In this document: positions 18,017 to 27,387 of the stretch, piece after piece
Layout: the number at the start of each line of letters is the position of its first letter
How positions within the stretch are numbered: position 1 is the stretch's first letter
NCBI GenBank assembly: GCA_037039925.1
Contig: JAXRKP010001370.1
Span: 62,001 to 126,000 of the forward strand
Reading direction: 5' to 3'
From: Doris montereyensis
Lineage: Eukaryota; Mollusca; Gastropoda; Nudibranchia; Dorididae
DNA: 64,000 nt
Translations under genes and position numbers: made by a program
The notes under the pieces: model-generated
The model's input: only the letters and a program-made list of their open reading frames with translations
Database searches by the model: none
Told to the model about the DNA's origin: nothing

Positions 18017-21000
18017 CTGGGAGAGAAAAATACACCACATCGTTATCAGTCTATTATTATTTATTACTATCATCACAGCATGGTGTGATCCTGAAAATAT
18101 TAATACATTTACTGAATGTACATGATGTACATCACTACATATATATCAAATTTCAAATCAAGATCTAAGTTTAGGAAAACCTGGTGATGGAGGATGACGA
18201 CACGACAGTCGTGTTTTAAGAAGCCAAAGAGGGAAAAAATGAGTTACGCGAATCACTGCACACCTGAAGAAGAAAAAAACCCAAATGGTGGTCAACCAAA
18301 AGTGTACTGGCGTAGAACAGTGAGAATGAAAATGAATGAGAACAGATACACCTGGTCATGTTCGGCCTTACACTCGTACACACAGACAGTGGGGCGAGAC
18401 AAGAAAAAGAAGTGAGAGTGAGAGGACTTTCTCGTCGCCCTTTTTGCTCTAGAAGACTAAATGGAGAGTAAATAAATACAAAATGTAGTGATACTGTTTC
18501 TTAATTAAATGAGAACGTTTTAACTTTCATTGTTAAATAATATTACAGCATATCTGCTATTGAAAAACTTTCTTATACAACCCCTCTGTCCCCCCCCCCC
18601 CCCCCCACACACACACAAAGTTAACAAACAACCAAAACAAAGTAAAAACTCACCACAACGCCAAAAGTAATAAACGACAATAAGTGATAACCCCACCAGA
18701 AAGACAAAACAAACACGTAACAATAAAAACATACATTCCTTTGTGTTCTTCACGGCGCCAACATGCACAACAATGACAGACATGCATCACGACTGGTTTT
18801 GTTTTTGCTTTTTGATACAAGATTATATCCATATGCATTTCTTTCTTTTTTTCAACAGCTTGATTTTTTTTAGTATTGTACATTTATTACATACCATGCT
18901 ATGATTTCAACACCAAGAAAGAGAAGAACCTGTTTCCACACGAGATGATGGTCAAAGGCCTCTCCTAGTGCCCTGCCTATTCCTTCCATGTAGCGTGAAA
19001 CTGGAACAGAAATAGCCAAACCATGTTACAAATTAGAAGTCTCCATCTGCTGTGTAAAAGTAAAAGCCAGAATTCTTTATATTATTATACTTAAGAATAA
19101 GATATAACTATTCCTTTCTTTTTCTTTCTTGAGGAAGTTATTAATGTTTTAAATATTAAGATTGTTGACGTGTCGCACAAATTGACAACATGCCAACTTT
19201 GGAGACTGATAGCACGGAAATAAATTGAGCTAGATCTTCCAAACCATGAATTCATAGACACCAATACATGTATGAAGCCCAAATCCACTATTGTGATTTA
19301 TTAAGAAACTAAAAATAGCTATCCACATGTTCTATTTATGGACAAGTCTCTATTTCTATATCAAAGGAGCTTGAAAACTTAATATTCTATTTTGGAATTG
19401 GAAAACTCCCAGTTTACATTTAGGGCCAACAAATGCCCATGTTCTATTATTTGGTTACTAGAAAATTTTCAAAGTTCTATTTAGGACCCAGAAATGTCTA
19501 TGCTCTATTTAGTGGCAACTGGAAAACGCTAAAATTCTATTTCAGAACAATAATGCCTATCTCCTGTTTAGGAACTGGAAACCTCATTGCTCTACTTGAA
19601 ACTAGAAATTTACAGATACAATCGTTCTAATGAAAGGTTACGCTGCAGGTCTATTTGGAAACTAGAGCCCATTGCTATATAATAACGATATTGTATCCTC
19701 ATTTTCACCTTAGGTCGCCTTTAGATAGGACTTCATTTTTCACTTTTCATTATCCATTCTTCATTCTTCACGAAGGAAACGAAAATGGCAATATAGAAAA
19801 AGAGGACCTTTAGATAGAGATTCATTCTTCACTCTTCACTCTTCATCGATGAATAAGTGAATAGCCCTCCTGATAACAAGAAATGAACGCTCATTTCTAG
19901 TGTGGAATGAAGAGAGGTGGGAGCGTGGCTCCTTTTATTTCAAACACATTTTTTGTCATTAAGTCAAAATCTGAGTTCAGAATCGAATTTCTCATTAAGT
20001 TCTAGTGTTTCTTGATACTAAATACTAGATCTATATGATTATTAAGTTTTTAAGTTTAAATAAATAATTGGAAATCCCGGTAACAAGGGAAGTAGGTCAT
20101 ATGCAAGTGCGATTGCAGAGACACTCAGGCTGCAGTTATACACATTCGGTGTATTTTGAATTTGAGTCGCGCGCGGACTTGCACAGGAACAGACTTGCGC
20201 GGCACGATAGTCTAAAAACAATGGCGCTATCATCAAAGAGACAAAAACTAGCTCTGTGGTTATGGTTATGGTGGCGTCGATTGTAATGATTTCTGTCGGA
20301 CTTGTCGTAAATGGCAGGTCTAGATTGAACTTCCAAAATAAGGTGTTCGTCATTAATGGCTGGTCTAGATTGAACTTCCAAAATAAGGTGTTCGTCATTA
20401 ATGGCAGGTCTAGATTGAACTTCCAAAATAAGGTGTTCGTCATTAATGGCAGGTCTAGATAGATTGAACTTCCAAAATAAGGTGTTCGTCATTAATGACA
20501 GGTCTAGATTGAACTTTCAAAATAAGGTGTTCGTCATTAATGGCAGGTCTAGATTGAACTTCCAAAATAAGGTGTTCGTCATAAATGGCAGGTCTAGATT
20601 GAACTTCCAAAATAAGGTGTTCGTCATTAATGGCAGGTCTAGATTGAACTTCCAAAATAAGGTGTTCGTCATTAATGGCAGGGTCTAGATTGAACTTCCA
20701 AAATAAGGTGTTCGTCATTAATTAAGGTCTAGATTGAACTTCCAAAATAAAGGTGTTCGTCATTAAGAGGTCTAGATTGAACTTCCAAAATAAGGTGTTC
20801 GTCATTAATGGCAGGTCTAGATTGAACTTCCAAAATAAGGTGTTCGTAATTAATGGCTGATCTAGATTGAACTTCCAAAATAAGGTGTTCGTCGTAAATG
20901 GCAGGTCTAGATTGAACTTCCAAAATAAGGTGTTCGTCATTAACGTCGTTAATTAAAGTCATTAATTATCTAGATTGAACTTCCAAAATAAGGTGTTCGT

Positions 21001-22870
21001 CGTTAAGCAGGTCTAGATTGAACTTCCAAAATAATGTATAAAAGTAAATTGAACTTCCAAAATAAGGTGTTCGTCGTAAATTGTATCAAAACCTTCCTTA
21101 AAAAACGTGGACATTCCACATCTGGTCTTCCAAAAAGGTGTTTTCTTTTGTTTCTAGATTCTTTAAGGTGTTAAGGTAGGAATTAAAATGTTCATATTAT
21201 TTTATATGGTGCTGACCTGAGAAAAGTTAGATCTATATGTGTTGGGGAAAACCCCAACGATCAAGAAGACGAAGAATGAAAAGTGAATCATCAATGTAAA
21301 CCATCAAGACAATGAAGAGTGAAAACTGAAAAGTGAAAAGTGAAGAGTGAAAAATGAAAAGTGAAAAGTCAAGCCCGATCTAAAGGCGGCCTTACGCCTG
21401 GTACTTGTAATGACATTCCCAGCGTGGTGTCTGTGACTTAAATTAGTTAATAGTACTTAGGCTGACGGATTTGGGATCTGAGGTTCGGACTCTTATCCTA
21501 GCTAGCAATGCCATGTGCAAGTTGGTATCAGCATTAGCTTCATGGCTAGGATGTGTTGTAATATCATATGTTCTTCTTTATGCTTTACAAATAGGAGTAG
21601 CTTGTTAAAGTTGTAAAAACAGGATATACATTATATTTTTAGACACATCAATTTGTTGGGGGTACATTGTAACAACATGGCCAGGTTTACTTTCTTCATT
21701 AAACATTTTGTCAAGCTTTCTTGATTAAACAAAGATAATTTTGTCAGGTTGAGCTTTCTTATCCAGCTTTCTTGATTAAACAAGTTGGTATTTGTCAAGC
21801 TTTTGTCATTAATATCATATGTTCTTCTTTAGCTTTCTTGGAGTAGCTTGATTAAACAAAACAGGATTTACAGACACATTTCTTTATTAAACCAAGATCA
21901 ACGATGGCGGTTTACTTTGTCATTAAGCTTTGATTGGTCAGCTTTCTTGATTAAACCAAGATCATTTTGGTCAGCTTTCTTGATTAAACCAAGATCATTT
22001 TGTCATTGAGCTTCCTTGGCCAGCTTTCTTGGCCTAATCATCATTTTAAAAAAATGAATATTACATCTCGAGTAGCTCTGTATACTTTTAAACTTACATC
22101 CCAATATCTTTTTATCGGTCTAAATAGATCTAGAGCTAAAATCTACATATTCTATAGCTAGATCTTGATCCGGATCTGGGTTTGCTAGATCTTCATCTAA
22201 ATACTGGAGCTAGGTTCTAGATGTGTGGCTCTAGAGATTTAGATATATTTTAGATCTAGATCTATTTAAACTGGCGATAGAGCAATTATGTTTCCAATTT
22301 CCAACTCCTATACAGAACATGGGCATTATTCGTCCGAATCAAGAAAGTAGACCATCAGCGTTGCTTCGCAATAAACAATGTATCAGGTCTGATGTCCGTT
22401 GTTTTGGTTTGTTTTCGTCAAGAAAAGAAGTTCATTGTAGCTTATGGCTTCATTGGTCCCATAGAAGTTGGTCATTTTATAGAGTTCATCGAGTTGACAA
22501 ATCATTATGGATGTTTTATCCATTATTTCAACTCTATGACAAGAGTCAAAAATAATATGTTATAGAATTAGGCTTATGCGCGCATGCGTGTTGATATGTC
22601 ATATAAGGTTGATCCTTCTGCTCATATAACTTATAACCAACTCAAACATCATTTACAAAAAGGGAAGCGCGTTGGAGCCATTAGCTTACGTGTTATGCAG
22701 ATTAAGTCCAGCAGATGTCGTCTGACGTACGCGTGGTTGATGCCGTCGTCCACTGCAGCGTCTTGATGAGTCAACTCCTGATGGTAGTGGTACAGCAGGA
22801 GGTAGTTGCACACCAGGAACGCCACGTCGAAAGCAGCCGGACCAACACGTGCACATTCTACATCAATAAA
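17872..22870 (-). CDS. Methylthioribose-kinase-like protein, C-terminal three exons
   Basis: Three minus-strand exons (22870-22690, 19000-18895, 18016-17872) join with matching phases (1, then 2) and canonical splice sites to give about 142 residues ending at TGA. The first starts FIDVECARVGPAAFDVAFLV then CNYLLLYHYH. The FID-x-E core with GPAAFDV..L..N.LL is the DxE metal-binding region of methylthioribose kinases, members of the APH-like kinase fold that phosphorylate methylthioribose in methionine salvage. The next parts (LFLGVEIIAWISGPASLKAL, then TASRILHKQ) fit the helical C-lobe of that family. The catalytic HGD motif and N-lobe would be upstream (right of 22,870) and were not found. 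The 3.7-kb intron between the first two exons holds the 19,713-21,391 element. Another APH-like kinase is possible. Confidence 0.6.
18184..18460 (+). other. Non-coding stretch with perfect short hairpin
   Basis: A palindrome ACACGAC-A-GTCGTGT occurs at about 18,202-18,216. The remainder is A-rich and carries no recognised gene. Confidence 0.4.
18668..18725 (+). repeat. Second copy of the dispersed repeat
   Basis: It matches 655-720 (GACAATAAGTGA...CCCCACCA...AGACAAAACAAACACGTAA). It lies in the last intron of the kinase-like gene, downstream of a C15 run (18,591-18,606). Confidence 0.5.
18895..19000 (-). CDS. Kinase-like gene, penultimate exon
   Basis: The acceptor CTGTTCCAG and donor GTATGT bound 106 nt. 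Two leading bases complete Leu, then SRYMEGIGRALGEAFDHHLV and WKQVLLFLGVEIIA follow, leaving two bases (TG) that make Trp with the next exon. Phase agreement on both sides is strong support. Confidence 0.65.
20221..20286 (+). pseudogene. Possible transposase N-terminal scrap
   Basis: ATG opens MALSSKRQKLALWLWLWWRR then a stop, directly before the minisatellite. Harbinger-type proteins often begin with a short MALS-R-K-like basic segment, so this could be the start of the lost transposase. The match is short and the claim is weak. Confidence 0.25.
20316..21085 (+). repeat. 45-bp minisatellite, 17 copies
   Basis: The unit runs GTCTAGATTGAACTTCCAAA then ATAAGGTGTTCGTCATTAAT and GGCAG. It stays near 45 bp (open in several frames on both strands, with 15-residue peptide repeats that should not be read as protein) and degenerates at the right end (copies 15-17). 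Confidence 0.95.
21560..22040 (+). repeat. ~33-bp minisatellite blended with unique sequence
   Basis: Units TCAGCTTTCTTGATTAAACC and AAGATCATTTTG repeat about nine times. The segment 21,805-21,930 repeats the unique sequence at 21,560-21,690 (ATCATATGTTCTTCTTTA, GAGTAGCTTG, AACAGGAT, AGACACAT, GGTTTACTTT in the same order), but with pieces of the repeat unit spliced between those words. Confidence 0.75.
22090..22270. repeat. TCTAGATC-rich tract, second example
   Basis: Many overlapping AGATCT and TCTAGA words occur, as at 4130-4480. A short coding-like frame just after it (about 22,420-22,555: KFIVAYGFIGPIEVGHFIEF) was not recognised. Confidence 0.45.
22690..22870 (-). CDS. Kinase-like gene, exon with the DxE metal-binding motif
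   Basis: The acceptor CTTTCCTTGCCTTAG and donor GTAAGC bound 181 nt, which read FIDVECARVGPAAFDVAFLV, CNYLLLYHYHQELTHQDAAV, DDGINHAYVRRHLLDLICIT and one base over. FID-V-E is the best single indicator of the methylthioribose-kinase family, whose activation loop uses DxE where most kinases use DFG. Confidence 0.65.
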
Positions 22871-23204
22871 CTAAGGCAAGGAAAGGGCGAAGAACGAATT
22901 GGTTAGAAACTTGGGCTACATACATAATATAAGAAAAGGAATGGCAGAAAATATCTATTTATTTATTTATATATTTGTCTTTTTTTCAATTATTCATTTT
23001 TTAAGTGTTTTTAATTATTTGATCATTTATATATTTATTTATGTGTTTTGTTTGTTGACTTGTCTACTTATTATTTTTTATTTATTTTTGTATTTATTTC
23101 TTAACTATCTATTGGTTATCTGCTTATTCATAGATTTAACATATCTATTATTATGATATTATATTTATTTTAAAACATGACTACTGCTGCTGCTATTGTT
23201 GCAT

Positions 23205-23286
23205 TACCACCACCGCCACCACCACCACCACCACTACACTACTACTACTACTACTACTGCTATTACTACTACTACTACTGCTGCTG

Positions 23287-23360
<74 letters not shown>

Positions 23361-23361
23361 G

Positions 23362-23433
<72 letters not shown>

Positions 23434-23450
23434 TTACTACTACTATTACT
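23205..23450 (+). repeat. (ACC)n-(ACT)n trinucleotide tract
   Basis: About ten ACC units pass into about 70 ACT/CTA units with a few TGC and ATT variants. Both strands are open (Ser/Thr/Tyr homopolymers), which is a by-product of the repeat. Confidence 0.97.
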
Positions 23451-24376
23451 CACGAGCGGATTTACCATATGGACATGCAGGACAGTGTCCTCCCTGACAA
23501 CTGACAGATCAACAATTAAATCCCCAATGTAAATATAACTCTAGAATGAAAATAATACAAATTTATTGAAGGCCCTGAAAACCTTGAGTGATAGTTCTCG
23601 TAGATAGATCTAGTAATAGTAATAGTAGTTAGACAAACCCTATCACGTGATGCGACAGGACAACGACGGGACACGCCAAGCGAGCGGTGAGAGTGAATCT
23701 ATTTTTAGAAGGTGGACATTTTGCGTTTGTGTCCTCAATAGCTGATCATCTTTACTACATAATGAGAACCCAATGTAGGTCAAAATGAAGGCCTTAAAGA
23801 CTAAATGAGTGAGAATGGTTCAGGACACTTTGCATCTGTGTCCCACGTTTGGCGCATTGGCATGTGTAAATGAAAACTGGCAAAACTGATGTATTTTATT
23901 CGTTTGGCTTACAATTTTAGGCCTAACCTTTAAGCTTTGCTCATGTATATTAATATTTTATGAATTAACATCTATTTATATACTAATATCAATTAAAATT
24001 GTAGATCTATAAGCTATACAAAATATTGCACAGATCATCTCATGCTTTTCATCTCTACTGAGAGAATTCAAATTTATACTTAAGACTAACTTAAGAGGCG
24101 GTCAGCGTAATTCATATATCATACTCATACCACAAGTGAGCAACACTAGATATAGACATAGGCATACACTACAGTAACGATAAATTGTCAGAGGCCAAAA
24201 CATCTTTTTTCTTCTTGTTACCTTCTCTGTCTCGCTCAGCGCTCACCAAGAGTTCGCCTTTGTCGAGTTGGGCCGTAGCCTTAGTAATATTCACGACGGT
24301 TGTGGTTGGGCCCAGACTAGATCTAGGTCACTGGGCCAGGCTTGAAAACCTCTCGCTCTCAATGCGTATCGGCCTA

Positions 24377-24396
24377 GGCGAGCTTACTAGCTCGCC
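24377..24396. other. GC-rich hairpin
   Basis: GGCGAGC and GCTCGCC pair perfectly around TTACTA and are flanked by direct repeats of TATCGGCC. In this AT-rich setting it stands out and may mark the end of a small inserted element. Confidence 0.5.
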
Positions 24397-25989
24397 TCGG
24401 TATCGGCCAAATTTCGGCATGCACGATACCACGATAAAAAGTGGCGTTGATAACTTACTCAAGGATACCCTGCACCCACTTGAAAATCTTTTGGAATTGG
24501 AGGTGCTTCAGCCCCAATACCAGCTTTCTTAGCCATATCATTGATGATGATTTTCTCTCTATCGCATGTACATGTATTAGGCCAGAATTATACTAAGACC
24601 GTTTCACGGCGTAAAACAGCCGGATTCCAAGGAAAACGTAATGCAGTGAGTTACATATTAGTTCAACGAAGAGAATTTAACGGGCAAGATACTACCCCCG
24701 TCAACTGGTCACATTACGAGGGCAGACGGAGACGGGCAGCAATGCATCGTGTCACATTTTCATCCGTCTCTAAGGAACAGGATGAACTTGGTGCGATGAC
24801 TCATGACCGGAAACGTCAGCAGTGATGCTTTTTATCAAAAATTAAAAACCAAAATATTGCTCCAAATCACTTTTACGATGTCAGAAATGAAATCAGCATA
24901 TTAAAAAGCCTTTAATCCCGTGAAACTCCGCATCTTTAGAGTGATTATTTGTTGATTTTGATGTTAAATTTATGGGGCTTTTTGGCGGGAGTTTTGCAAG
25001 CACCCCTTTCACCCCAACGATGATACTATTGACCAATTCGGCTCTCTATAGAGGCCTACTATACACGCAATCTTATTTTTCTTCGGTTTGTGCTTTAAAA
25101 AAATAATGTTTACCACTTCTTTAAATGACGATGATCTTATTGTGGCAGTCCAAACAAGGCCTGCTATTTATGACAAGGGGACATAAACCACAGCAACAGA
25201 GATTACATGATGAAACTATGGAATGACATTGTTAATAGGATGTACAGATATGCTGCGATATCTATGTGTTCGTCTTCTTCTATTTTTCCACCATAGCTAC
25301 AACGGTAATTTCTGCTTCATAGTCAGCATCGTTTCCAAGAATGAAAGAAATTTACAATGGTCTGTGTATCAAGTGTGTACATTCAGACGGCGAAAGCTGG
25401 GATTAATATAAGCCGTGCGGCGGCAACGGACGGGCCTTACACTACCTAATACGATGCCATTGGGATTATAATGGGAAGGCCTGTGGGGAAAAAAGCGTTA
25501 CACATTATAGCCATCCTTTCCTTTCATTGACCAATGGTTTGATAGTGCTTAGAGTGGTATCCACCGATTGACTCTTTGCATACGTATGTAGAACTCAGAG
25601 ATCCAAGTTTAGTCTAGCGCAATGTTTTCGGAATGAAAATTGAAAATTACAATAATGATTAAAAATAATAACCTTTTTTATATGGCTTGTAATCAAGACA
25701 TTTTTAAAGGTGGGGCTTTGCCTTTATAGCCTACACATAGCTACGCCACTGAGGCAGACTATTCTACAGACGAATAGTTGAAGGAATCTTCATGGATTTA
25801 GAGATCAATAAATGTGAAGAATAATATCCAAAGATTATATTACAATATTTTTCATCTGCTGGACGATAACATTGTTTCGTTTATAAATAACAGAAATGGG
25901 GTTTTTTCTCTCTCATATTCACAAATCGTGCCTCAAAACATACTCCTCCACATTTGCACAAGGACAAAATTCCATCGTGTATAAAAGAC

Positions 25990-26990
25990 ATCGTGAGTAT
26001 GCCACGATAAACTTATATCAACATTGGAGAAAACAAAAGTCAACAAAACGATTTTGCAATAATCGCAAATTTGACACCTGCCTCTCCGACTCAGTAAAGA
26101 TCAAAAGAGGAGTGCGCCAAGGATGTGTTCTATCACCAGTGCTATTTAATATGTACACAGAGTACACGTTTAGAAACATCGAAAGAATCCCTGGACTGAC
26201 TATTTGAGGGAAAAATCTGCATTATGCCGATGACACAGTACTTCTTGCAGAAATAACTGAAGACCGTCAAAATAATAATATTGTAACAACTATTAATGAC
26301 AAAAGTAAAGAGTTAGGACTAAATATGAACATTAAGATCATGACATAGAAAAGCAATGTTCCACAAATAGACATCAGAATAGATAGGAAAACCGTCGAAC
26401 AAGTAAAAATTGTTATAGATGATGGTAGATCAGAGCAAGAGATACGCATACGAGTCGGCTTGTCAAAATCTGGCATTGAAAAATCAAAACATGTCTTAAC
26501 AAAATAAAAGAATCCAAACAAACACCAGAATACGTTTAGCAAAATGCTTCATGTGACCAAAACTGACATACGCTTGTGAACCATAGTCGCCTTCTAAAGT
26601 TCTAGCAAATAAAATTGACGCCTTTGAAATTTAGACTTACAGTTACAGGTGACTCAAAAGCATTCCGTGGAAAGAAAAGAAATCAAACAAATGCATACTA
26701 AAAGATAAAGGTCTACAATCACCAACTTTACTTCAAGAGATCAAAGAACAATAAAAAAAAATAAAGTACGAATGGTCATGTAAGAAGACATAACCAGCCG
26801 CAAAGAGCCAAATAAGAAGGGAAAGTCAATGACAAAAGAAGAAAGGGAGGAAGAAGGGACAACTGGACGCCACGCCAACATTGCATACATAATAGGCATG
26901 AAATTCAACCAGTGCAACAAAGTCGAATTATATCTACATATAGACGAATGGCGAGCCATGGCCTCCAACCCCGGTAAGAGAATAAAACCC
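25990..26990 (+). pseudogene. LINE reverse transcriptase fragment, inactive
   Basis: The frame reads VKIKRGVRQGCVLSPVLFNM (RT palm region), a TGA, then NLHYADDTVLLAE (catalytic YADD retained), then VGLSKSGIEKSKHVLTK, and near the end a basic stretch with RRDNWTP and EWRAMASNP-like RRMASHGLQP. This order is that of the C-terminal half of a non-LTR retrotransposon pol protein. There are many stops and frame breaks (at least eight), the endonuclease domain is missing and no poly(A) tail is clear. It is an old 5'-truncated copy. Confidence 0.85.
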
Positions 26991-27387
26991 GATTGATAAA
27001 AGTACTAGGCCTTTATTTGTGGTTTCTCTCATGTTTACTCTCCTGGCCATCGCAGTAGGCTTACTTTTAGAAATTAATTTAGTCCAAACTGCAGGACATG
27101 ATAATTGTCAGCGGGAGACTGAAGAAAATTTGAAGCGACCACATGGCTCCAGCAGTATGCAATATAACATGATCTCTTTTCCTTCTCGCAATCATTCATT
27201 CTTTCGTCTGTTTTATCTCAGTCAGTTCCCCCCTCCCTCCCTCCCTCACCCCAACATCCCCTCCTTCATAGTTCGTTCTTCCTTTCTCTATCTAGCTCTG
27301 TATTTCTTCAAGCTTTCTATTTTACCATCTAGTCACTGCCTTTTAAAGCTTGTTTTCATTTTTTATTAAAGAAAAAAGAAATCGAAG
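26991..27387. other. Junction before the giant array
   Basis: Non-coding, with a CCCTCCCTCCCTCCCTC stretch near 27,230. Nothing gene-like is seen. The array begins abruptly at about 27,388. Confidence 0.5.

Larger units (their letters stand above)
19713..21391. mobile_element. PIF/Harbinger-like inverted-repeat element with internal minisatellite
   Basis: The left end GGTCGCCTTTAGATAGGACT (19,713) and the inverted right end GGCCGCCTTTAGATCGGGCT (ending 21,391) match, and similarity continues into TTTTTCACTTTTCATT on both sides. TTA flanks both ends (19,710-19,712 and 21,392-21,394). A 3-bp TTA/TAA duplication with GG/GC-starting ends is the PIF/Harbinger signature (established knowledge). 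Subterminal runs of TTCACTCTTCACT (left) and AGTGAAAAGTGAA (right) are further inverted symmetry. A second TIR-like start (ACCTTTAGATAGAGATTCA) at about 19,809 suggests nesting or end duplication. The interior holds a 17-copy minisatellite and only a possible scrap of coding sequence, so the element is non-autonomous. It sits in the kinase-like gene's intron. Confidence 0.75.
22871..25895. other. Intron or intergenic region, no firm gene
   Basis: This is probably the upstream intron of the kinase-like gene, but no HGD-type exon was found. It holds TTTA/TATT-rich sequence (22,955-23,170), a trinucleotide tract (23,205-23,450) and a GC-rich hairpin (24,377-24,396). Open frames at 24,185-24,532 and 24,541-24,825 have no recognised content. 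Confidence 0.5.

Noticed and set aside
22319..22766. Plus-strand frames right of the TCTAGATC tract as a protein gene
   Set aside because: One frame (KFIVAYGFIGPIEVGHFIEF) looks faintly coding but is under 50 codons, has no splice signals and was not recognised. The following frames are the shadow of the minus-strand kinase exon.
24465..24545. Minus-strand frame MAKKAGIGAEAPPIPKDF as a first exon of the kinase-like gene
   Set aside because: It reads smoothly but meets a stop before the only good donor (GTAAGT near 24,460), and does not resemble a kinase N-terminus.
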